A stretch of DNA of 64,000 bases from Cyclina sinensis. Lineage: Eukaryota; Mollusca; Bivalvia; Venerida; Veneridae. Where the stretch lies: the NCBI GenBank assembly GCA_012932295.1, contig JAAONU010000001.1:41092780-41156779 (forward strand). The letters are read 5' to 3'. Shown piece by piece: positions 22,505-32,295 of the stretch. The notes under the pieces are model-generated. The model was given only the letters and a program-made list of their open reading frames with translations, was not told the origin of the DNA and did no database searches. Made by a program: the position numbers and the translations under genes. Position 1 is the first letter of the stretch. The number at the start of each line of letters is the position of its first letter.

Positions 22505-22574
22505 GCTTTTATAAGCGTTCAACACGTTACTGCTCGCTGATTGGTCCATTTTAATAAGAATTGTCTCAGCCAAT
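22505..22574 (-). promoter_or_regulatory. CCAAT/TATA promoter reading leftward, module 1
   Basis: On the minus strand: an inverted CCAAT (ATTGG as read; CCAAT on plus, 22570-22574), a direct CCAAT (22540-22544), then CTTATAAAAGC (22505-22515). The order and spacing are those of a TATA-containing polymerase II promoter. The same arrangement occurs in the two related modules. Confidence 0.55.
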
Positions 22575-23309
22575 CAGATTCATTCTAATTTGGCCTTCGA
22601 GGAGACCAGACGCGATTTCGCATCGCTCTGACCAACTCAAAACTGTTTCGATGTGAGAACGAACTTGAGTAGTCGATGCATTGTTAAGTTTGTCATAACA
22701 GACGTCTTGATAGTCTCTTAGTTTTCAAGAAAGCAAAAAATGCCTATACACTTGTTAACTGTGCTTCTGAACGAACAATGTTTCATTACATAAGGATGTG
22801 TTAACCAAGCTTATACTAAGTTGTGCAAATCGCCCATAGTCGAAATCCTAAAATGCATACCTTAAGAGACAGTTATGACGGTTAACAGAGAATGTAAAAA
22901 CCTGTACCTCGTTCACTGATACTCTGTGCATGCGACGATTGCGTCTCACTAAGAGTCACAACAGCCTTCTTATTGGAATGCGTAAACAATGTCTTTAGCA
23001 TGATGGCAAGTTTGCCAGACCGAACTAGTGCATCTGTATGCACAACTTGTGACGAGTCAAAATCCAAGAATATATACTTATCGTGACAGTTTAGAGTTTT
23101 GAAAAAACCGTCTCGATAGGTTTCAGTGTGCAGTCATGTCTCGATAAAAATGTACTTCGAGGCTGTTACATGATGCTCCAAGTTTGAACAGAGACATCAT
23201 GTTGCCATTAAGGAATACTAATCTTTGGTACAGTTATACCATCAGTACCTTTCACAGACAAGTTTGCCCAAATCTTGTGAGTGACAACCGAATTTCCGCT
23301 CGTATTGTT

Positions 23310-23375
23310 AACAGGCTTGCGACTGTTTGCGACTAGTTTCGGTCGCAAGCATACTTAAAAATTCGGTCGTCTGTC
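23310..23375 (+). promoter_or_regulatory. Upstream element of the 82-aa ORF
   Basis: 'ggcttgcgactgtttgcgac' followed by GCGAC/GTCGC hairpin arms and 'catacttaaaaattcgg', a weak TATA-like core. The diverged counterpart in module 1 (21138-21195) has a better TATAAAA at about 21182. Unit 2 repeats it at 35680-35740. Confidence 0.35.
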
Positions 23376-23467
23376 ACAGAGATTCGAGACAGTCGAGAAA
23401 GATCGTTTGCTCTCAATGTTATACAATGACAATTTTGGTTTAAATTTACTATGAGTAACGTGTTTCC

Positions 23468-23716
23468 ATGGCCCAGACCAGCTCGGGAATGACGGCGAAA
23501 CTGTCTAGCGCACACCTAATTACGCGAGTACCAAGGCCAAACCCCTCTACAGTGTACGTTAGTGGCATAGATGGAAACACGTATCATCGTGGTGAACGGG
23601 TAGCGGTTCCCTTGGCATTCTATTCACCACCGATTTCGAATACCAAGAGCTCGTCCGTACGAACTGGCTCCATACCACCCGTCGCTCAGAATTTATTAAC
23701 AGCCAAAAGGAAATGA
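23468..23716 (+). CDS. 82-aa Ser/Pro-rich protein, unknown (unit 1)
   Basis: ATG in a good context (tttccATGg) opens an 82-codon frame, MAQTSSGMTAKLSSAHLI and onward, with a VPRPNPSTVYVSGIDGNTYH centre and a KRK end. It has no membrane segment and no known motif. The copy in unit 2 (35828-36076) is full length and differs by one amino acid change (Ile to Thr) and two silent changes in what I compared. That conservation supports coding modestly. A possible splice acceptor (ttttgcacag, about 23812-23821) follows, so a second exon cannot be excluded. Confidence 0.45.
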   Translation: MAQTSSGMTAKLSSAHLITRVPRPNPSTVYVSGIDGNTYHRGERVAVPLAFYSPPISNTKSSSVRTGSIPPVAQNLLTAKRK

Positions 23717-24256
23717 GAGCAGAGCATCATGTTTTGGACATGATGGCAAAATTTCAACCATCATGTCGCAAGAGAGATTCCAGTACAAGTTTTAGTATTC
23801 ATACGTCTCTCCTTTTGCACAGGCAGACATCGGAAGCGAAACAGACTCAAAAGCTCTAGCATCAGTATTGCCAAACCAGTTCCAGCCCACTGCCCAATCG
23901 CAATCTGTTTACCCAGCAGATTGGTCAATCTGAGACTCTAATTGCACACTATACAACGATAGAGGTAAAGCGCGTGGCCCCAGACGGAGCATTGTGGATT
24001 GAAACTGTTTTAAACAAATCACAGCAGTTGACAGGCAAACCAATTGCACCATGTTCGCCCAAATGCCAACGAGACATGGTGGCGAGCCGTACGGCCACAT
24101 TAACAATTTGCCTGCGCTGATGCTAGAGTCGAACGGAGAGAGACATACGTCCCAAAGCCAAAATTACGAAAGTACCCACCTAATTTTGAGAGAATTTGGA
24201 CAGCGAGTCTCCTCTGAAAGTTCAGACGAGACTGAGGAGTGCGGGCTTGTGCGGCT

Positions 24257-24327
24257 GCTTTTATAAGGTTTCTTGGTCTTGCAGATCGCTGATTGGTCCA
24301 TTTTAATAAACAATGTTTTCAACCAAT
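24257..24327 (-). promoter_or_regulatory. CCAAT/TATA promoter reading leftward, module 2
   Basis: CTTATAAAAGC at 24257-24267 with CCAAT boxes at 24292-24296 (minus strand) and 24323-24327 (plus strand). Same layout as 22505-22574. Confidence 0.55.
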
Positions 24328-24506
24328 CAGATTCAGTCTAGCCAGACCATCGAGGAGAGCAGATGTGATTTCACATCGCTCTGTCATGTTGTCACTGGTA
24401 GACAACTGTAAATATAGAACGGTTTCGACGCTGTGCAATGAAGACAACCACGATTGTAATAGAGTGGTACAAACTAAGTACCACAGCACCACACTTTATA
24501 TTATAA

Positions 24507-24548
24507 GTATAGCCGTCGTTTTTAAGACTCCTTAGACAACGATTGTAC
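24507..24548. repeat. Conserved hairpin just before the Rep-like gene
   Basis: Arms 'gtatagccgtcgtt' and 'acaacgattgtac' around a ~16-nt loop, ending 18 nt before the ATG at 24566. Better paired copies are at 25192-25233, 25403-25443 and 37034-37075. This copy has partner changes in both arms. Confidence 0.6.
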
Positions 24549-24565
24549 CACACTTTGCTGTAACT

Positions 24566-25156
24566 ATGGGAAGAAACAAGACTTGGTATTGCTATGTCTG
24601 TCAACACGAGATGAGAAACGACACCAAAATGAGGCACCTCAACAGTAAGAAACACCATGCGAAGACTGAACTAAAGGAGACCTGGCGCTGTATACTTGAT
24701 GAGAATAACCCTCTTAAGATGAAACTGATACGAACATCTACAGAACAGAAGCCAAACAAACCTAAACGGAATGAAGTGTACCAAAGTAGGAGAGGTTCAA
24801 CACAGTTTGCATGTACATTTAACTCAACAAGGAAATACCAGTTTGCGAAGCACGCTAGGAAACAAGACTGGATACAGTCGTATGTCTTTGCAAATGAATA
24901 CGGAGAAGATAAGAACTACAAACATCCACAAAGCCGTGCTTATATACAAACCAAAAACAGAATGAAGTTTGACATGTTTCAACAGCACTTTGAAAGGACA
25001 TTTCATTTTAGAGTAGATGATCTGAAACAGTGTAAGAACAAATCCTGGTTGCGATACATTACAAAGAAAGACTACAGACCAGTGTACTCTGGTATAGATT
25101 GTCAGCAACTACATCCAAATGTCAGGAGCTACATTCTAGACCATTATTTAACATGA
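24566..25156 (+). CDS. Zinc finger plus Rep-like (HUH endonuclease) protein, 196 aa
   Basis: Residues 9-30 form a C2H2 finger of the U1/matrin spacing (C9, C12, H24, H30; HLNSKKH at the end). Residues about 80-175 carry three motifs in the order and spacing of rolling-circle Rep proteins: CTFNST (83-88) in place of motif I FTLNN; EYGEDKNYKHPQSRAYIQ (111-128) with an HxQ motif II at H120-Q122 preceded by the usual E-x-G; and YITK (164-167), an exact YxxK motif III with the presumed nucleophile Tyr164. A short tail follows (HPNVRSY at 183-189). If correct, it would nick and rejoin single-stranded DNA at a hairpin origin. It lacks the helicase domain of CRESS-virus and Helitron proteins and is shorter than either. 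The start is set by a downstream-of-hairpin ATG conserved in unit 2 (37240). Assignment rests on motif reading alone; the zinc finger is clearer than the Rep domain. Confidence 0.58.
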   Translation: MGRNKTWYCYVCQHEMRNDTKMRHLNSKKHHAKTELKETWRCILDENNPLKMKLIRTSTEQKPNKPKRNEVYQSRRGSTQFACTFNSTRKYQFAKHARKQDWIQSYVFANEYGEDKNYKHPQSRAYIQTKNRMKFDMFQQHFERTFHFRVDDLKQCKNKSWLRYITKKDYRPVYSGIDCQQLHPNVRSYILDHYLT

Positions 25157-25191
25157 AGTACACGAAAACACAGTACCACAATAAAGTAAAT

Positions 25192-25233
25192 GTATAGCCG
25201 TCGTCTTAAAGACTTTTTTAACAACGGCTGTAC
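25192..25233. repeat. Conserved 14-bp-stem hairpin
   Basis: GTATAGCCGTCGTC-type left arm and AACAACGGCTGTAC-type right arm, one or two mismatches. It stands 36 nt after the Rep-like stop codon and precedes a decayed zinc-finger copy. Confidence 0.65.
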
Positions 25234-25239
25234 CACACT

Positions 25240-25400
25240 CTGCTATACATCGTGGATAATGGCTGTACCACACTCTGCTATACAACAGAAGGAAAGACAT
25301 AATATTGTTCTGTCTGTTAAAATGAGATGAGGCTAGACAATTAAATGAAACACCTCGTCAGTAAGAATCAACCGATACTGCAGTACCACAGATATACAAC
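25240..25400 (+). pseudogene. Decayed copy of the zinc-finger start of the Rep-like gene
   Basis: 'gaaggaaagacataatattg' then 'ttctgtctgtt' and 'aaatgaaacacctcgtcagt' align with the first 90 bases of 24566-25156 (GRNKTWYC to HLNSKK), but with frameshifts and stops. A weaker trace of the same start occurs at 25570-25600. Confidence 0.5.
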
Positions 25401-25402
25401 AT

Positions 25403-25443
25403 GTATAGCCGTCGTCTCAAAGACTTCTTGACAACGGCTGTAC
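25403..25443. repeat. Conserved 14-bp-stem hairpin
   Basis: GTATAGCCGTCGTC and GACAACGGCTGTAC, paired with a single mismatch and one wobble. It is followed by three diverged 'gctgtaccacattctgcttt' repeats up to about 25560. Confidence 0.65.
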
Positions 25444-25672
25444 CACACTCTGCTTTACATCGTGGACAATGGCTGTACCACATTCTGCTTTACAGCAAAG
25501 ACAACGGTGGTACCACATTCTGCTGTACAATATGGACAACGACTGTACTACGCTCTGCTTTACAACATGTGAAGGAACAAGACAAGATATAGCTCTCTCT
25601 CTTTCAACTGTCATGAATATTGTTCAGTGTTAAAGTAGTTGGACAGACAGTTATGCGACCGACCAGTCAATC

Positions 25673-25760
25673 TGATTTTTTAGTATTTGTATAAAATCGA
25701 GGAATGCTCAACACGTTTGCCAGCTTCGATGCTGGCGAGAACATGTCATGACTAATCTTA
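25673..25760 (+). repeat. TAGTATTTG + hairpin module, unit 1 copy a
   Basis: 'gattttttagtatttgtata' is followed by a perfect 6-bp stem hairpin GCCAGC-ttcgat-GCTGGC (25719-25736) and then 'gcgagaacatgtcatgacta'. Related modules: 25999-26064, 38155-38235, 38624-38700, 38973-39050 and 39306-39363. Confidence 0.65.
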
Positions 25761-25998
25761 ATTGTTCACTGTTACTACCTGGGACACGACGAGCACTGTA
25801 CTTCAATCATGACCACATACAGATTGCGACCAGAGCGAGTCATCATCTGGAAGCAACATCGTGTGGTGGTGACCGAAGTGCAGAGCTCTTATCAGTATCT
25901 CGTGACAGTGTATCATGTTTGATCGACCAAGTGTTTTGAACATCTTGCTTTTCTGCTAACAGGACTAATGAATCAACTTGGGTGGGTGGTAAACTGAT

Positions 25999-26064
25999 TT
26001 CAGTTTTTAGTATATGTATAACGTCATGGTCTTTCGAGGTACATTTGCCAGTGTTCAACACTGG
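25999..26064 (+). repeat. TAGTATATG + hairpin module, unit 1 copy b
   Basis: 'cagtttttagtatatgtata' followed by the near-perfect palindrome CCAGTGTTCAACACTGG (26048-26064). The stem differs from copy a by a compensated pair (C-G to T-A). Confidence 0.6.
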
Positions 26065-26070
26065 ACGTTG

Positions 26071-29000
26071 TTAAATACAACTCTGGTCAGAAGAGTCAGG
26101 ACAGACAGATTGAACGAGTGACTTCGAGACACGATGAACAATACATTTCTGATTCTGCCACAGCAGAGTTGTATTCATCTTGCCTCTCTCATTGAAAGGC
26201 AATGTGAAAACAACTTGCCAGTCTTGGACATCTCGACTAGCTAAATTACTCTCATGACAGTGACAGAAACGTAATGCTGTAACTTGCACCAGACTTTGTC
26301 TCAAAGCACTCGCTACAATGTTTTGGGACAGGACAGGGCAGGTCGTGGTTGTTTCTCTACTGATCATGTTTTTCCTATTTAAGGCGACTGGTCGTGTTAG
26401 TTAAAACAGCATTGTTGACTTTTCATTTTAGACGCTGACAAATGTTCAAGACAGGTTGGGACACATCTTTTCAATGCTTTGGCATGGTTATGAACTACTG
26501 AAGACAATTAATGAACACTTGAAAGCAAAACAACTCTGCCACTTGTACGGGCTAGACAACAGTGCAAAAACGAATCAATGTATTACATGAAAATCGAGCA
26601 TTTCTGTTCTGTAAGAGACATCCAGCTTCTGTTGGTGGTCAACCTGTGACGAGAGAAAAAAGTACATTCATGAATTGTGTTTTCTGTTTCGTCGCGATAA
26701 AACACTAGAATATAACCTTTTTGCTTCTTGATTCGTGCAACTGATTGAATGTAATGCTTTTGTCTCATTGTAATTATTACAGTATATATGACTTGAAACA
26801 CTAGTAGTTGTTTTCATTTTTCTCAGTTTCTGAACGTCTATTTGAGTGACAACAGAATTGACCTTGTTCAATACTCTGTCAGAGTATGCCATCCTATCTG
26901 AAAAGTGTGCATAGAAAAACTTTCCATCTACAACTGATAAAAGTAAAGAGTGTATTTCAGTGACTGTTTGCTGTTCATGTCTGAACAGAAGTTGTCAGAA
27001 AGCTACTTCAATTGTTCAGACTGCACAGACAACCTTGTTCAATGAACAAAATGCAGTCACTGTTTAGTCTGATACAGTATAATGTGACTTGTTTGTGCAC
27101 AGCTATAGTATAGTATTATAGAAATTGCCTCGGGCTTGGTTTGAATCAAGATAACAAAACATGTCATTTTTTGCATTATCTGTATTTGTGGCTACCTGTT
27201 TGAAAAACTTCTGTCTCTGTTCTCTGTATCATATTCACTTCAGCCAAGCGTCTTTCCTCTAGCCGTGTAATCTGAAGTCAAAACAGTAAGGTCATGATAA
27301 GAGATACATGAACTTGTTTCCAACCTGGCTCAAAATGTTGTCATGCAATTTCCTAGAGTATACGACTTTAACAATTCAGTTGAGAACATGCACTAATCAA
27401 AACAACAAATGCTGTAATAAACATCAAGAATTGTTCTTCACTTATGTCCACACATGAAAAGGCACTGTTTATCTTACTGTTGAGGCAATAACTATGATAT
27501 TACAAGTCTTGCTGGATGCAATGAGTCATTTTGATACTTTACATCATGGCTTGGTTGTGATAAAATCTGACGAAAGTTTGTAGAATAGAACAGTAATGTA
27601 TGCTGTTTGTTAAGTAAGAAAACATTGTCTCTTTGTCACTAGAGTTAAATATTCTATTCAATGAAAAGGTATATTGTAGCTGGTAACTATGTACCTGATT
27701 TAACTTAAGCTAACAACCATGCACAGTGCTTTGTTTCAGGTTTACAGCCAGGCAGTTTTCTAACATCTCTGTGTCTAAGAAATCTGAAATGAAATAACAT
27801 GTGAACAATATGGTGAAATACTACATACAAGTTGTTTTGGTTTCAGAAGATTCATTATTTGAACAAACTGACAAATTATCCTACTAGTGTGACCAGTGTC
27901 TCCTCATTTGATAGCAATTGTTGATTGAAAATGACCTGAATTGAACTAAAAACACTTGTTTCTATGTGTTTGCATAAACTTAAACAGTACTTGAGTTTGC
28001 AGACCTGTATTTTTTGCATTGTAAAAAACAGTTTAGTTCAGGTTAACATATACAGTATAACATCTCATACTTTTCTCAGCAGACGTAAAGTATTGATACT
28101 TGAATATGAGATCAGTCAATGCAGAGGCTTGTTCTCTAAACTTTATACTGTGTGTGTGCACAATTTTTGTCAGGCAGTGCTCTTGCACAAAGTGAAACAT
28201 TTCTCTTGTGATTTAACACAAGAATGAGAAAAAGTGCAATGCCCAGAGACAATAATTTTTAACTATAGTTTTACAGCAACATCAGTCAGCATTTGGCAAA
28301 ATTCTGTGTCTAAGAATCTACTATCTTTGGCTGGACAGACTTGTAATTACCTCAATATTTCTTTCATGCATCTCTGTTCAAGACCATTGCAATCTCAAGC
28401 AACACCATACCTGAAACAAACATGAAAGACCATTGGGAGGTAAAGCATTAGATATACAGTCTCAACTGTTGAAACTCAATGCTGCTGATAAAAAATTGAA
28501 AATGATACTAGGTCATACTTGTACTTTTGCAAAACAGCTGACAGCAGAATATCATGTTTTCCACAAGTGCTAAAGTAAGATAGGTTTAGATGCAAGGTAG
28601 CTTGTCTGTCTGAATATGTATTGCTTTCTTTGTGACTGATTGTATACATTAAATACAGCATTAAAGTATTCAGTACATTCCAGTTCTTACCCTTGTTTAT
28701 TTCTTGCTGTAATGTTGTTGGTCTTGTTAGTTACAAAAGGATGTACACAGACCTCAGTCAAATTTTAAACATGGTTTGAGCTATTCTAGATACTTTATGC
28801 AACCATTCTTTCCAATGACTGTAAAAATGTATTTGTATAAGCTATATGCTGTATTTCAAGCAAACTCTGAAGATACCTTGTTCTGTTTCTGATACACTGT
28901 TTCTCATTCTACTTGCACAGTTTTCATTTTGCACTGTATCTGTAAAGAAATTCAATTGGTATAGCCAAATGATGAAACACTTTTGATTAAGAGAACAGTA

Positions 29001-30153
29001 CAGTTTTCTGCTAAATGCTTGCCAGTGAAATAACACTTACACAGTAGGGCATTTGTTTTGACTGCTAAATTTTGTCAGGCAGTGCATTTCTCTTGCTTCT
29101 TTAACTAAAACATCAGAATGCTGCTTTGGGCTTTGTATTTTACAGTTTTATCAAGACAAAGAGTAGCAGAATATTGCAAAAGAACATCACTAATTTTGGT
29201 TCAAATCACACTGGGGCAAAAATATCTCCCTGTGGCACTCCAGATGATATATTAAAGGCAAAAAGGTGTCATGTAGAGCTCTATTGAAAGTTCATTGCTT
29301 TCTAACCAATGCAACTGGGAAACAAAGCACACAGATATACATATTTCTGATAAACAATTGTACCTTTTTTTCCTACATCCATGTATACAGTCATGGTAAA
29401 TGTTTAACTTTTTCACCACTCTTGTCAAACTGAAAAAAATGCAAAACAAAACATGCATGCAAGTGAACAGAAGAAAAGAAGAAATACAGTTGTGATAATA
29501 TTGTGCATTTCTGCATGTTTTCAACTTATCATTGCTGAAATCAAAATGTTTAAAACAGCTGTCAGCTTACTGAACTACACTTTGGTAGTTGAAAATTGAA
29601 ACAGTGCACAATTGTCTCAGACTAGTGTCTAAGTAATTTAAAAACAAACATATTGATGTATTAACTTTATCCAAACAATGGCACTGTTTTACACTGTTAC
29701 CACTGTTCAGAATGGAAGAGAAGTGTACTGTTGTATAAACTGAAATCTTGCTGACTTTTCTCAGACACTGCTGGTTGACTTTTTGTACCTATAGTGCCTA
29801 TAGCTTTTTCAATATTTCTTACCCAAGTTTTTCTCTCAAACTGCAACTACCATTGAGGACCTCTTTCTTTTTACTTTGTCTGCATGTACACACACTGCAA
29901 AATAGAAAAACAAGCATGCATGTGGAACAGTACTATGAAAAACTGATACTTTCTGCTGACATGTGATATTGCTATCTATTTCTATCAGCAGTAACAAAGT
30001 GAAATGTCAACACAGTTAAAATTACATGTTTGTAAAGTAGACAGAGAGATCTGCTTTAAATTTTCAACTGCACTGAAATTATCTGCCACTCTAATGTGCC
30101 AACTAGTTTAAGTCACAGATTACAAGAACTGAAACTGTTGAAAATTCATTCAC
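26071..30153. other. Nearly non-coding right half of unit 1
   Basis: Four kilobases without an ORF above 98 codons. It is AT-rich and made of diverged repeats of words such as 'ttttgtcaggcagtgc' (28160, 29073) and 'actgtttctcat.ctact' (28895, 30287). On the minus strand, exon-like cassettes end in GTAAGT/GTAATT-type donors (28690, 28350). All small frames here are identical in unit 2 (39370-43452), which reflects near-identity of the DNA and not coding. Confidence 0.5.
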
Positions 30154-31216
30154 CTTTCTTTCATACATCAAGTTCCATAGCCATTCACTTGTGCTTAGAC
30201 ACCAGTCTCACATGTTTCCGTCTCACAACTTCAGCCTGAAAGAAGTTCAAGCAACAATTCTTGGTTAATAAAATTACCTTTCTGAATACTGTTTCTCATC
30301 CTACTAGATCAATTTACATCTTGCGCTGTATCTGAAAAAAGAACACAAAGAACTAGGAATAGAGAATGAAATGATCTGTCATGAACAGGCATCACTGACA
30401 CTGACACACACAGAACAGTAAACTGCTGCTTGATAGATCTACTGAAAATGAAAACTTTGAAAATGGTACTTACCTTCCTTTGATACACCAAAATTTCCAC
30501 AGCCATTCACATGTCAGTACATCTCACGGCTCCACAACAGAGACAGTCAGCAGTTTCACATGTTTTCCACTCATTATTACACCCTGAAGAAAGTTAGAAC
30601 AACAGCTTTTAAAAGTCAAAACACCTTTTCCTGGATTAACGAAATTAAATCTGTACAACCATTATAACGAGATTTCACTAAAACCCGCTGCAAAACACAT
30701 CCATTTCAACAAAACAACATGCCCATGCCCTGACTCGTTTCGTTAAAAAATAGGCATGTTGTCACTAACATCACTAATGTCAGTTTTCCCAAAACGCTTC
30801 GATGCTAGCGATTTCAAAGTTCTCAAATAACGCCCAAAGAAAACAATCTACGCTGATAATCATGCTCTTATTCATTCAAATTCAACATATTTCAATGATT
30901 TCCACTCATCTCAATACTTCAAATCAAGTCAAAACGTATCAAACATTGTCAAAATCGTTATCGCTATGAAATTCCTCAGAAAAATCGCGAAATCACAACA
31001 CAACAAAATTTCTCTTACCTTACTCGCCGAAATCATCCATTCCATCCTAAAATATCACTTCGCTATCCGTAATCAAACACTTCCACACTTTTTAAACACA
31101 ACTATCACTCCTAGTTCCTTCGTTTTCCATCATATTCCAGCCCAAATCTAACCCAACGCCCTTCGTTCGATCGTTCGGCCGTTTTCATTTTCAAATTCAA
31201 ACGACTCGCGTGACTC
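30154..31216 (-). ncRNA. Predicted spliced minus-strand transcript (unit 1)
   Basis: Consensus splice sites line up on the minus strand: a possible first exon below the CRE at 31217 ending at donor AAG/GTAAGAG (31019), exon 30474-30583 with acceptor ctttcttcag and donor GGAAG/GTAAGT, exon 30154-30235 with acceptor cttctttcag and donor AAAG/GTGAAT, and a related exon at about 28350-28410. The exons resemble each other (each contains 'aaacatgtgaaact' or a near match), so they arose by tandem duplication. Joined frames stop within about 26 codons, so I call it non-coding. No transcript data support it. Confidence 0.28.
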
Positions 31217-31224
31217 TGACGTCA
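31217..31224. promoter_or_regulatory. CRE/ATF site TGACGTCA (unit 1)
   Basis: Perfect palindromic CRE in a locally CpG-containing stretch (31140-31260), followed by 'ttgacctttcgggtcagcaa'. Unit 2 copy at 52090-52097. Plausible promoter for the minus-strand transcript. Confidence 0.45.
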
Positions 31225-32021
31225 CTTGACCTTTCGGGTCAGCAACGTTCGATTTGTAATTTCTCGGAAGAGAAGACAAAAAATGACACTTTTTAATCAA
31301 TCGTATAACGCACTTCTATCATATCTACCCCTATCTGTCATACATCATTTTAAAGCGTATTTTGTCTACTTTCTTTCTCGAAAACAAGTTCTCACATTAA
31401 TTCGCTCTTGTAAGAAATATCGCTGATTTCTACACACTCGTTTTCAATGTTTAAAAATTAACATTTTCACTCGATTTCACTAATTTCTCTGCAACAAACA
31501 AAGCATATCGTTCATACTTGATCTCATATTCAAGCCATATCTATATCCTAATGAAATATGCCAAACAGTTCATTAAATCTAGCATCATCACTCAAAAACG
31601 ACCGAAAAACGCACCCCACTCACACATTTTCCTATCATTTCTTTCCATTCTCTCCGCTCTCTTCTCTTTTTTTTTTAACCCTTTTTTCACCCTTCTACCT
31701 TCACAAAACTCTTCCAGGACTAAACACGCATACAACCAATTTAAAACTCGTGTTTTGTGCGATTTGTTTTGCGTGTGTTGCGGATGGGTTGTGTGTGGGT
31801 TGGGTGATTGTTTGGAAAGGGGAAAATGTTTGGGGAGAAAAAGGGGGGGCTATGTGTGAAAAGACCCCCCCCCCCCCCTTTATGCGCGGGGTATTTTTTG
31901 TGTTTTGTTTTGTTTGTTTTATGCTTAGTTTGCGTTGTTTACGTTAATGTGAGAAGGTGTTAGGTGATGCAACTTGTTGTAAGAAGGCGTAAGATAGTGT
32001 TAGGTATGAAAAGCCAGTGTA

Positions 32022-32035
32022 GTTGCTATGGCAAC
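32022..32035. promoter_or_regulatory. RFX-type X-box palindrome (unit 2, upstream)
   Basis: GTTGCTATGGCAAC, identical to 18032-18045. Confidence 0.6.
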
Positions 32036-32236
32036 GTGTAGACGTTTTTGCAGTTTGTGAATGATGGTGACAATACGACATGCGAAGCTAGGTCGTGTAC
32101 GGGTAGGATTTGAAGTGACATGGTGAGAAGGTTAAACAAAGATGAGTGAGTTTGGCATTTACAGTAGTAAGAGGTAAAACGTTTTTTTTCTAATCTATGT
32201 GTTTGTGTTTGTATGGCAAGTTCCCCCTCCCCCCCC

Positions 32237-32274
32237 ACTAGAAATTTAAGTATTTAAAGAGGAAGCGCACTGCT
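32237..32274 (+). promoter_or_regulatory. Promoter of the 209-aa gene, unit 2
   Basis: Same TAGAAATTTAAGTATTTAAAG core as in unit 1, unchanged. Confidence 0.6.
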
Positions 32275-32295
32275 TATGTGTGACATTCTGAGTGC

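Larger units (their letters stand above)
20926..22642. repeat. Module 1 (unit 1 only), ~1.72 kb
   Basis: This block parallels the following ~1.75 kb (22643-24400): hairpin repeats, a 'cttgcgactgtttgcgac' upstream element, CATCATG inverted repeats and a minus-strand CCAAT/TATA promoter. Unit 2 joins the bases equivalent to 20925 and 22643 directly (35002/35003), so it has one module where unit 1 has two. Microhomology 'aaaac(a)ctg' at the join suggests a deletion in unit 2, or a duplication in unit 1. Confidence 0.6.
22643..24400. repeat. Module 2 (unit 1), ~1.75 kb
   Basis: Parallel to module 1 and to unit 2 35003-36740. It contains the 82-aa ORF, the CATCATG block and the leftward promoter. 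Confidence 0.55.
17765..31750 (+). mobile_element. 14-kb unit, copy 1 of a head-to-tail pair; candidate Rep-encoding element
   Basis: 13,986 bp from TGTTTTGTGCG to TTTAAAACTCG. Copy 2 starts at the very next base. Genes: two paralogous small ORFs (18306-18935, 19073-19606), an 82-aa ORF (23468-23716) and a zinc finger/Rep-like gene (24566-25156); the right 5 kb is almost non-coding. There is no clear terminal inverted repeat, although both ends are G/T- then purine-rich when read inward. Flanking TGAAAA repeats, exact joining of the copies and a Rep-like gene suggest a mobile or virus-derived element. An ordinary segmental tandem duplication is the alternative. Confidence 0.6.

Noticed and set aside
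25719..25736. Histone mRNA 3' stem-loop
   Set aside because: The hairpin GCCAGC-ttcgat-GCTGGC does not have the conserved histone stem-loop sequence, and no histone gene is nearby.
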